A DNA stretch of 64,000 nt from the NCBI GenBank assembly GCA_032718565.1, contig JAVGVS010000042.1, positions 1,066,025-1,130,024 of the forward strand, in the 5' to 3' direction. The DNA comes from Distichodus sexfasciatus. Lineage: Eukaryota > Chordata > Actinopteri > Characiformes > Distichodontidae. Under the pieces are notes generated by a model. That model did no database searches and had not been told where the DNA came from. It worked only from the letters and a program-made list of their open reading frames with translations. The position numbers and the translations under genes are program-made. Below, piece by piece: positions 14,101-24,600 of this stretch; position 1 is the stretch's first letter, and each line of letters begins with the position of its first letter.

Positions 14101-17100
14101 TTCATATTACTTTTAACATTACAAATATGAATTATTTCTGGATTAAATAGTGTGGATGTAGTTAGCAATTATTTCTCTGTAACTTGTATAGCAGCTAATT
14201 ACTATATGAAAACAGAAGCTTGGTCGCGGCTTATCTTATTTTTATCAGAAGTAGCTTGTAGCTTGAAACGCTACTGTTTAAAGTGAGTGAGTGAGTGAGT
14301 ATTTGTCATTATGAACCCACCACAGCAGAGCACACAGTGCACCACAATAAGATGAGACCACAGCATTTGACCCATCCGGGAAGAAGCAGTGGGCAGCTGA
14401 AGCAGTGGTTGGGGACAGCACATTGCTCATGAGTATCTCAGTGATCCCTTTACCAGTCTGGTACTCAAACCAGCATCCTTCTGATTGTGGCTACCAACTC
14501 AGCTTCCCTAATAGTGATATGCACTGGTCAGAAAAGTGATGCAGATTCCCAATGTAGATGATACAAGACTTTTGCTAAAGGAAGCTTATGGCCAACAAAT
14601 GAACATGTTTTTATAAACCTCTGTCGTTTCTGACTTAACACTGAACTGACTTAGCCTGAAGAACCGATTTCCATTTCAAACATCCAGAGGCATAAAATGT
14701 GTTTGTGTCTACCTCCCAGGTGCTGTGGAAAGGGTAAAGAAGATTAGAGACTACGCTTTTGTTCATTTCTCCCAAAGGGATGACGCGATCGTGGCTATGA
14801 ACGCGCTGAATGGGAAGGTGAACTCCTTTTTGAATTTTCTTGACAACTTGTGTTTCTTATATTTACATGAACGTATAGTAGAGAGCATTATATCAGAGTG
14901 AATTTAAATATACCTACTTTTCTGGATTCCCAAGGTTGTCGACGGCTCTCCCATTGAGGTGACCCTGGCCAAACCGGTGGATAAGGACAGCTACGTCCGC
15001 TACACGCGTGGCACCGGCGGACGGGGCGCCGCTGTACTCCAAGGCGACTACGCCTACACCCTTGGCCAAGTGTACGACCCAACAGCCGCCTATCTGGGCG
15101 CCCCTGTCTTCTACGCCCCCCACGCCTACACTGCCCTCCCCGGCCACTTTCGCTTCCCCGCGGCTAAAGGGCACGGCGCCGCCCGTGGGCTGGTGCGCTC
15201 GCCCTCAGTCAGAGGTGGGTGTTGTAAAATAGACTCGCAAATCGATGTGATTTCTAGATCGAATTAAGTTGGAAAACATTATTACAATCAAGTATTTGTA
15301 GAGGAAAAAATCCAATCAACGGTTCAATATTCTAATCAAAAGTGGAAGTTTTCAGCATACTGATCTATTATTTTTAGTGAACATGAAGGTTTTTATATTA
15401 ATTATTTATACCGTAAAGTGTAAAATGGGAATATTTGTAGGTATAGTTAGGCAGTATACATATTATAGTATGTACATTAAGACAAAAATTTGGTAATCTC
15501 TTAACTTAAGCTGGAAGAGAATTCTTTTTGCATACGTTCAAGATTTTTCTGAAATGAGACATGTTCTTGCTATTGTTTTTAAAGCATACCTAGAAGTGCA
15601 TGTTTGAATCTGTAGTCCACGCCTGCATAATACAAGCATCAATCAACCTACTGTGGAAAATTGGGCTGCTGTTTGGGGGTGAAATCTGCTAATAGTTGTA
15701 GCGGGATAAAAATAAATCAGGCTACTTCTTACCAAAGAAACACAATTGGAAAAAGGCCTGTACTGTGCCGGCTTGGAAGCTGATCTGAGTCTTGATTGAA
15801 AGTCGGGTGATTTCCGGTGATTTGATTCGATTCAATGCCTTCTTGCATTCCTAGAAATTTACATGAATGTGCCTGTAGGGGCGGCGGGCGTGCGCGGTCT
15901 GGGCGGCCGAGGCTACCTGGCCTATGCAGGCGCGGGTCGAGGCTGCCCCACCTACCAGCTAAAGGCTGACAAACGCCCCGACGACAAACTCTACGACCTC
16001 CTTCCCGGCATGGAGCTCACGCCCATGAACCCTGTCACCCTCAAGCCCCAAGGCATCAAACTTGCTCCACAGGTACACCACACAATTCCCTTTAAGGCAA
16101 GACCAAGTGTAGTACTTATCACAAAGTCTACCACGATATAATTTCTATTCGATTCAATTTTGGAGCAAGTGATCGATATGAGACAATATTGTGTGCTCAA
16201 TTAACGTAATCACTTTTGTTCATATCAGATCAGAAAAGCAACCTAAATAGCCTGTTTATTCCTGAACTCAACCCAGACGTTTCAATGAAAAACAATCTTC
16301 TCTTTTAATAAAAATAGACCTCCTAAAGTGTATAGAGTAATGTTACAATATGTATGATGTCTCATCAGTGTTTTCATTTAAAATTGATGTTATGGGTTCG
16401 CTGAACATTGAATCGATGTTGATCGATGTATCGTTGACACATCAAGTGTCATGACAATGCGTTATTATATTTTTTTAAACGAACAATGATGTACATCTGC
16501 TGACGTCACAAAGTCTGCTACGCTACGCTTTTGATTGCCTTCAAATGAGGAGCCAGGAATATGGGACAATATCATATGCTAATTTAATATATGCTGATTT
16601 GCTTCAATTCACATTAAATCACAAAAAAGCAACTTAATTATGACACTTTTGTTGTTCAAGTTCAACCAGACAGTCTTTTATAGACAAAACCAGACTTACT
16701 GTTTAACATAGAAGGACGTTACAATATGTATGACGTCTGATCTGAAGGTTATATCAACAGTTCCAGCTCTATTTTATGCTGGCTAAAGCTTAGAATAATT
16801 GAGAAATTTCTATAGGGATCATTTCTGTAGCACAAAAAGGCGATTTCAAGACTCTGTCATGATTTACACGTCAAACTATGAACCTACCAAATCTAGCTGT
16901 TATTCCTCCAGGTTCTGGAAACACAAAGATAACGCATGTATGGCTTTATACAGACAATATTATGAGTCTAAAGGAAAATACAAGAAATGCTCATTTGAGA
17001 AGGAATTTGTGAAAGGTCCCAGATGAGATCCAGAACAGACTCTCTGTCTCAAAGCAGACTGCCGGCTCCAAACTTCTGTTTCAGGTTTTCTGAAAGACCT

Positions 17101-20051
17101 GTGATTAATCGATCAGGATCACCTCAGTTTTAACCATCGATCTTTAGGATAAATAACGCTTAGTTTCCTGTGTGTCTTTGTGAAGTACTGTCTGTGTCTC
17201 ATATAGCCTACCGAGCGGTTTTCTGTCCATATTTTATCATGTATTATTCTTTTTGTACTGAAACTGTGTCCCGGTTTTCAATTATTTTGCCTGTCTACTG
17301 GATTACTCCCTGGCCTATTGACAAGTCTCTGACCTATGGTCAAGTTGCCAGTCTGGTCAGTCCCGGACCTACTAAGGAGTAAAGGTATTACGAAGGTACT
17401 CATGAGGAAGGTACCAGCCCTAAGCACTGCTCTCCGGGCGCTGCCAAAAAACTGCCCACTGCTCTTTCACGGATGGGTCAAAGGCAGAGGTCACATTTCG
17501 TTGTGATGCGCTGTGCTGTGTTCACAATGACATATAATCACTCATTCACTCATTGTTCTTGTGCTTGGTTTGTCCCTCTGACTGTCTTTTCTGGTCTTGA
17601 ACTCTGTCTGTTTTTGACCCTTGATTTTTGCACACCTGTGTTGAAAATAAGCTGATTAAAATTCGAGGGTCCTTCTTAGCTGCATTACAAGTTGCTCTAT
17701 GGTTCGCAGATCTTGGATGACATTTGTCAGAAAAACAACTGGGGGCAGCCAGTGTATCAGCTTCACTCTGCCATCGGACCAGATCAGAGGCAACTCTTCC
17801 TCTACAAAGTCACCGTACCTGCCCTGGCCAGCCAGTACCCCAACATGTGAGCTGGAATCTTTTACAATTCTGGCATTTTGGATATTAAATAGCTTTCAGT
17901 GTTTTAAACGAAACTGATTGATTAATATGCACTTTTCCCCTACATGTGAACAGTCCAAATGAACCCACACCCCTCTGGAACGATCGTAACTGAGACCTTT
18001 TCAGTTTGATTTGCTTTAAGTCAACAGTCCAAAGTGGATTTACAGCCTTTTCTGTTGGGCCACTTTTTGGCCCCTACTAGAGGACCGAGTTTGATTTCTT
18101 TAAATATTACTGTAAAACACCCCATAGACACCCTTATTCTCCTTTCAAATGAAGTCATAAAGTGAACACAAAACGAACTGACTGCCTTTTTTCTTGATCC
18201 ACTTTTGGACCGCTTCTATAGAACTGAGTTAAGTTTCTTTAAAGCGGACTCTATGTCAAAACACACTGAGTCGCCTTTTAAAAGAAATTACAACGTGAAC
18301 AGTCGGTAGCTTAATGTTTAGGGAGTTGGCCCTGTAATCGTAAGGTCGCCGGTTCAGTAAAGGTACCACTGAGGAAATCACGAGCAAGGTACCGTCCCCA
18401 AACATTGCTAAAGCTGCTCCTTTCGTCTGGAAAAAGAAAGTCCCTTTACTGTTGGTGCAAGTTTTGGACCACTTCTAGAGGACTGAGTTTTTGAATATAT
18501 AATATACTATAATAATATATACTTTGGCCACTTTCTAAAACCACAGGCATCCTTTCACCCCTGCCAAACTGTGCACAACCGTAGATGAAGCTAAAATCCA
18601 TGCTGCAGAACACGCACTTCAAACTCTGGGCCTGCAGACAGAGGGCGCTGACGCCTCCACCGCTGCCGCCGCCGCTGCAGCCGCAGCATTCCCAGGTATG
18701 TAAGGTCTGTGGAGACTTATGACTTTGCTATACCTGAATAAATGTGATTAAGCCAAATAATATGAAGTGAAGATCAAACTATTTGAGGAAACTAATTGCC
18801 TTAAGTCGATTAAGTTTAAAATGTATTTTATTTGAGTTCAAGTAACTTTTATTGTTAAAGTAACTTAATCTATCTAATCCATTTTGTCGTTTTAACTAAA
18901 AATAATATTTTGCACTCATATGAATACTTTGTTCTATAGTTAGTTAAATAGTGAGTCGGTACAATGAACTTGTATAACATCACATGAACTTGAAATGGGG
19001 CAAAAAATCAAAGTAAACTTCAATCTCTTGAGTTATCACTTTCCAAAGTTTTGAGTCATTAATAATTCCATTTTTTGAAGTATTAAGTAATGTCTGGCTG
19101 ATAGTATTTATTAATTGTGACAAATAAAACATTTATTAAATATGACAGTAATATATTTTGCACATATAGTAGATGTTCCTGTAAGGTCCTTATATAAAGT
19201 GCAATTTTCTTCTTGCTGTTTTTTGTATATGAAATTATATATGAAACTGACAATAAAATAAGTGTATATATTCTAATACTCTAGTGTTCTATAGTATTGT
19301 ATTATAGTTTACTAGAGTATAGTAATATACAGTATTTCAGTACTTTACAGTGTTTCAGTATTTTGACAGCATTAGTAACATTAGATATTGCATAAATAAT
19401 TTCTGCTATTTCTTTTTTCTATTTTTGCTTTAAAAAAAAAAAAAGTTTATTTACATATACTGTATATGACACAGGTGGCACAGTGAAGTTAGCCTTTATT
19501 TCAGTCCAAATCTTAACAAGAAGTGCTCGAACTCTCAAATTTGTTAGCAGTAAAATAAACGATCATTATTCTCCATTTACCAACCGTTGTCAAGAATTTT
19601 GTTCTCAAAAGTTCCACACACAGATTCGCAAAAGGTTCTGACATTCATCAATCTTTTCTAATTAGAGATTTGTTCTTTGCTAAGAGGAGGGATGAACAAG
19701 GGTGATGGGTTTCCCTCAATTCTACCGTTGTATAATATATCGTAACTTTCTGAAAAGGTAGCAAAATTGTCGGTAAAAGAGGCCCATTATTAGTTCACTT
19801 AGTCTCAGGATTTATAGTTAAATATTATAAGCATAGAAATAAGTCAGTTTATCACCTGACACTGTCTCTCCTTGTGTTCTTTTCCTCCCGCTTCTCCAGG
19901 TTACGCCATAGCCAACACCGCCGTGACCGTTGCCGCCTCCCAGCTCAAACAGACCGTGTCTCTGGGGCAGGACCTGGCTGCTTACGCCACCTACGAGGGT
20001 TATCCAGCGTTCGCAGTGGCGGCCCGCGGTGACGGCTACGGCGTTTTCTAA
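8149..20051 (+). CDS. A1CF: APOBEC1 complementation factor, complete, 11 coding exons
   Basis: Coding exons are 8149-8247, 9454-9588, 9800-9930, 11374-11612, 13433-13597, 14720-14817, 14935-15214, 15855-16072, 17710-17846, 18547-18695 and 19900-20051. All junctions are GT-AG and in phase, giving 600 residues, close to the vertebrate length. The start matches the family N-terminus (GDGLTGTQKEAALR). Three RNA recognition motifs follow: RRM1 about 57-135 (EIFVGKL, RGYAFVTF), RRM2 about 136-218 (CRLFVGGIP, RGFAFVEY) and RRM3 about 230-305 (KILYVRNL, YAFVHF). Next come a Gly/Arg/Tyr-rich linker (YVRYTRGTGGRG) and a double-strand-RNA-binding-like C-terminal domain about 456-533, then an Ala run and the tail RGDGYGVF. 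In mammals A1CF docks the deaminase APOBEC1 to apoB mRNA and has wider RNA roles in liver, gut and kidney. No exon shows damage. The similarity to RBM47 and RBM46 is weaker, and synteny supports A1CF. Confidence 0.97.
10030..10425 (+). repeat. hAT-like dispersed repeat R1 in A1CF intron 3
   Basis: It carries the same internal block (aggagtcggtgacagatatg, then catatgctgatttaacac) as the other R1 copies and ends near gatcgatgcagctttacacc. It is non-coding. The rest of intron 3 (9931-11373) shows no recognisable gene. Confidence 0.5.
12007..12647. mobile_element. Non-autonomous hAT element with intact 8-bp target duplication
   Basis: The 641-bp element begins tagtgatgggaattcc and ends gacacatcacta, so the terminal 8 bases are inverted repeats. 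It is flanked on both sides by the identical octamer ttagatta (11999-12006 and 12648-12655), the 8-bp duplication typical of hAT transposition. Subterminal sequence is rich in gagccggctc-type repeats, as in many fish hAT elements. No transposase frame is present. It sits inside A1CF intron 4. Confidence 0.85.
13715..14135 (+). repeat. Dispersed repeat family R2, copy 2
   Basis: Blocks shared with the copies at 1509 and 22615 are gaagctacttttgaaacgct, gtctgattgg, acgtacacatttaaggg and tctacctccaaaacgt, in the same order. It lies in A1CF intron 5 and is non-coding. Confidence 0.5.
14284..14511 (-). repeat. tRNA-derived SINE (family S1), minus orientation
   Basis: Read on the minus strand this gives the S1 consensus: tRNA-like head with a B-box-like stretch, a body with ctcatgagcaa/gtccccaa.cactg, and the tail gtgctgtggtgggttcataatgaca-like ending in a cactcactca simple repeat. 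S1 is the commonest SINE in this window, with at least nine other copies (for example 40438-40655, 40915-41170 and 63012-63235). Confidence 0.7.
16118..16760 (+). repeat. Two R1 hAT-like repeat copies side by side in A1CF intron 8
   Basis: Two copies of the same dispersed element lie in the same orientation at about 16118-16445 and 16484-16760. Each contains the cacaaagtctgctacg-like start, the gagccag/gagcaag...atgagacaatat block and the aaagcaac block. They are diverged from each other, so they may be separate insertions or an old tandem duplication. Confidence 0.5.
17375..17555 (+). repeat. SINE S1 copy, 5' truncated
   Basis: It matches the S1 body and tail (ggtactcatgaggaaggtac, ctccgggcgctgcc, ctttcacggatgggtcaaa, cacaatgaca...cactcattcactc). 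The tRNA-like head is missing. It lies in A1CF intron 8, just before exon 9. Confidence 0.7.
18304..18440 (+). repeat. SINE S1 fragment
   Basis: The tRNA-like head (gtagcttaatgtttagggag...gtaaggtcgccggttca) and the first part of the body are present, including ggtaccgtccccaaacatt. The tail is missing. It lies in A1CF intron 9. Confidence 0.65.
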
Positions 20052-21200
20052 AACCCGAGTCCATTTCAGTCTGGACAACGCTTCACGTAACATTCCGCAC
20101 GACGTCTGTTTCGTCGTTTTGGTTAAGCGAGGACACAACGCAAACATTGTCCGCTAGTCAGCTCACCTTCCAACAGGACTCTTTTCAGGACTTTTCTCAG
20201 GGGCATTCTGAGGGCGCTTGACAATCTTGGACCCGTTTGGATATTGAAAATATAACACGTTTTGGGGTTTGTTTTTTTTTGGTTGTTTTTTTTTTACATG
20301 AGACAAGATTTTTCTCTTACTTTAATGTGAATACCTTGATAGTGTAGGACACTGTAAAGTTATTTCTTCTCTGTCTTCTCCTTTTTTTTAAAACCATGTA
20401 AGACTTGAACACGAACAAGGGTGAAAATCCTGGTTCAAATATATTGAAAATACTGCCAGACGTTAGCTTTAACCATCTGTTTGACCTCCATTCAACTTAG
20501 TTGGGACTGAAAATTGGATTTGCCGATTAAATGCTAACTAAAAAAAATACCAATGCAGGTGATAGTTCTGCGAACTTGAGATTGTACGTTTAAAAATGCT
20601 GCCTTTTAAATGTAAGAATAATGCTAGGCCTAAATAATGAGGGACTTAACGGGACCCTTGATATTACCATTGGTGACTTTGAATTTATTTATATTTAAAG
20701 CTCGGTTTCTTCCAGTATTTGCTTCGACTAAACGACACTGTCTGGAATTTTCCGTATAAAGAAACGAGAGTGCATAAGCTTTTGTATTTACTTTTTCATT
20801 TCATTTCATTACAGCTGTCCTATTCAGTCTTTTCCCCCCATTGTGTAACTCTTTTTAAACGTTTAGTTTAGTGTTTTGATGTGTAACTTTGTCCATCCCA
20901 CCTCATCCAGTGGCACATATGATGTGAGATATGGAGATGCCTGAGCAGTGACAGTATTAAAAAAGAGTGTGCGTAGCACTTAGAGCTTATTTTTTATACC
21001 AGAATTCCAGCGCTATTTGTACGACATTGTTGTAGGATTTCACAAATGATCTGTCTCAGTGATTTCACAGAAGAATTCGAAAGAGGGAGTCGGGGAGCTT
21101 CTTTGATTCAGACCACCGATGTGCTGCAAAATGAGAGGGAGAGATTTGGGATTCGATTGTGTCATGTAGCTACCAATAAATCATTCAATTTCAAGGGTGT
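20052..21200 (+). other. A1CF: A1CF 3' untranslated region
   Basis: The sequence after the A1CF stop is AT-rich and lacks exons on either strand. It runs to a canonical AATAAA at 21175-21180, which I take as the most likely cleavage signal. The end point is inferred. Confidence 0.5.
21175..21180 (+). terminator. Candidate A1CF polyadenylation signal
   Basis: Canonical AATAAA about 1.1 kb after the A1CF stop. It is the first clear signal on the + strand in this tail-to-tail gap. Confidence 0.5.
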
Positions 21201-21420
21201 TTTCCCGGTTGTTTTTATTATCACCATTATGGTGATGGACTGAAAAAGATTTTTTTAACAAGAGAACAAATAGCTTTTTCCAAGAAGATCTTGAAAGTAC
21301 AAAGTCAAATCTTACACAAAGTTAATGTCCTTCATCCGCCAACTGATCTTAAGAAGAAAATTGTTCTTAAAAACCACTTACACAGTTTTAAGTAACATTT
21401 TGATAATTCACCAATGTTTC

Positions 21421-21426
21421 TTTATT
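21421..21426 (-). terminator. Candidate ASAH2 copy A polyadenylation signal
   Basis: AATAAA on the minus strand, about 270 bases after the ASAH2 copy A stop codon. It lies about 240 bases from the A1CF signal on the other strand, so the two transcripts end almost back to back. Confidence 0.45.
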
Positions 21427-21695
21427 TGATATTTGTTCTTATGTAAAGACAGAATTTACTAATGCTGAAGAGCCTCTTACACAAGTTTGCCTTCCCATTT
21501 ATGCAAAAGTAGTTTATTGGGTTTTCTTCAGTTCAGTTGTAAAATGTTATGCTATTAAAATGTCTTAAATTTCTTAAGAACATATTTCAGAAGATGAATG
21601 AGACCCAAACACACAACTTACACATAACACAGGAGCAACTGCGTCTGGCAAAGAAGTGATGACTGCTTATTGTAGCAGATCATGGTCCTCTAATT

Positions 21696-24600
21696 TCAGA
21701 AGGAATAGAATGTTTTGCTGACTCGGAACACATCGGACGTTCCCTCATATGCAGTGATGACCGGAATGATAATATTAAGCTGTTTGTAGTGTCCAAAATG
21801 GCGAATCCTGTAAGTGCCAGTCTCTGCTGATAGAGGGATGTGCCATTCCACAGTGGCATTGCTCTGCCCACCCGACCCTTTAATCCAGTGAAATCTGGAC
21901 ACACACATGAACCATATCTGGTCAACCTCTTCAGTCAATGTTGCGAACAAAACTTGACAGATATGAGAGAAACCAACATACTGATCACGGTTCACAACCC
22001 TTTAAAAGGCCATTGGCGATACAGATAAATCAATGTTGAGCTGTCACATAAGAACACCAACTTACTTGAAGTCCTCCAATGAATTCCTAACATCATATCT
22101 TAACAAGCAACTAATCTGCTTGACGACTGGATTTGTGCACGGTGAAATCAACATTCGGTGGTTGTGTAACAGGTCCAGATAAGATTAATTATCTGAATAT
22201 TCATGAATATTTATACAGCTGTGCCGACTGAATAATCCCTCACACTGCTGAGGTTTTTAAAAGTCACCTTATCAAAATCAATCTTTGCTTACACTACGTT
22301 TAACAAGGTTTACGAGGTCTGTAATGCTGCCATTCATCACAGTTTAGAACAATAAGAATGCCAACACAATAAAAAGACTAAGTTGCAGACTCATTATGGC
22401 AGTGATTCACAGTAATAAAAAAACTCTAGACGTGGTTCATTAATGACACTTGGTATTTTCCTGAAAGTTCACTCCAACACTGGTAGCATCTAGATATCCA
22501 GAACTAGATATACTCTAGTTCGCTGTGTATCTTTAATCTTTACGTCCATTTTCATCCAGGGTCAGGTATTTCCGCAGGTTGTTACTGCTCATCTTCCTTT
22601 TCTAGATAGTTCTTAGGGCAGTGTTGGGGAGTAGCTAACTCAAATCTGCTTTTTCAGTAGCTCACTGGTAGTGAAGTTACTTTTAAAACACTGTAGCTTT
22701 TATAACTTTTCGGCAGGTTTTATTTTTAATTTTTTTTACAAGTAGCGATATAGTGCTGCACATGAAGGTAGGTTTTACAACGCTCGGTTAATAAAGGGTT
22801 TTTTTGAAAAGCAGTCATATATTTCTGACTAGTGTTGAAATGGCATCTGATTGGCTACTTCCTTGCCCGATACACGCTCCTTGCATCACAGCATGCTCTT
22901 GGCAGCTGAGAGATGGAGTCGGAAGATGGAGCCCACCTTGGCCAAGATGGAATCTGTAGCTGTATTTATTAGAATTTACCTGTTTGAGTGTAAAACCAAA
23001 ACTCTGTCTACCTCTAAAACTTCTCTGCTACCTTGTTGTGATTTGACATGACTGATAAAAATGCAAATTTTCATATTACTTTAAACATCATGGTTAACAT
23101 TGTTTAAAATGAATTTGCTTTAAGAGTGTCTACAACACAAACATGAACAGTTACTGAACGACACAGATTTTAAACAGTAATAAAACAGTAGCCTAACTGA
23201 TCAACACTGGTGCTTTGTGACCTTGCATGAAGTAAGCATAAGGCTAAAATGCTAGAAGTCACTGTGTTTAGAATCTTTAAGAAAGGGTGTTTAATAGATG
23301 TATAACTTGCTCAATCCTGATTGCTTCAGACTGAAGGGATTAAACTAGAGTGCCCTTTGTCTAATCGGCAGTTAGATGATAACATATTCCGAGGCCCTGA
23401 TTCAGCACAGACCTTATCAACAAATACCCCTTGAGAGATAACTTCGACTCAAAAAACAAGCGTACTATGATGAATCAGGAAAAAAGGACATTGTTTTGCT
23501 GCAAAATCCCTAATACTTATGGTAAATATAACCAAAATACCAATGCATCCATACCTGGTCTCCCATGACGCATCTGTATACATGACATTCCATTCACTGT
23601 TGCTGTTAATGAACTTCTCAACTGTGATGAAGGTTTTGTCTCTCTGGTTTGAGTAGAATCACAAGTTAGGAGCTGCACGCTTCAGGTTTAAAAGCAAGAG
23701 TAACGCTGATCACACGACTCACCATGTCCCCCGAGTTTCGGGGGTTTCCTGCGACAAAAGTGACTGACACAACCTCTCCCTGCAAAAGAAATGACATCTT
23801 ACAACCTACCGCCAAGACAACAAATTAGAAACTTTGACTTGCCACACTGCTATGACAGACTTAACACATTTTATAGTGTTCCTTGAATAACAGGGTTTTG
23901 GTCAACGGTGTTTATAACACTGTTATAACATGTTTTTAATACAGATTTATAACCCTCATGCCAAATGGCCATCTTTGGAGTATCAGCATCATCTGCTTTA
24001 CCCCAAAAAAGACAATATGACTTGCTTTGGCATGGCTTCTGGGCAGGACGAGAATAATGTTGCTGCTAAAATGTAAAAAATCAGTATTGCCTCAGAGGAG
24101 CTAAACAACATTGTAGAAGTCAAATGGAGAGTTATATATATTGATAAAGTACAAGATATAATAGATAATTAAAAAGTGAGTTAAAACAGCTAAAATTGTT
24201 TTACAAGATGTATGTTAGATTAAAATGCATAATTAAAAAATTTGAATTTTGAAATATGTTTGTATTTCTTAATGCTGTAATAGTTACATTGATCAGACAA
24301 ACTGTCTCAGTGAAGTCACAGGTTTTTTTAAACTGTGCAATTAAAAGTATTTATAGTTATTGCTTCAATAAACCATCCAAAAGGAAAAATCATTGCTTGT
24401 GTTGCAAAATCTGTTCTTTTGACTGACAAACAGTGTTTCAGCCAGGGAACACATAGTGCTACCACAAACATTTATAACTCTATTGAACCTGGTTACATCA
24501 TAATGCAAAATTTTTATAAAATTGTAGAAACACATTATTTTTACAATTATTTTTGTATTTATTTTATTTTTTAGGTTCTTTTTTATTTTTGGCTTGATGG

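Noticed and set aside
22851..23051. 66-codon plus-strand frame in the copy A intron
   Set aside because: Lies in dispersed repeat R2.
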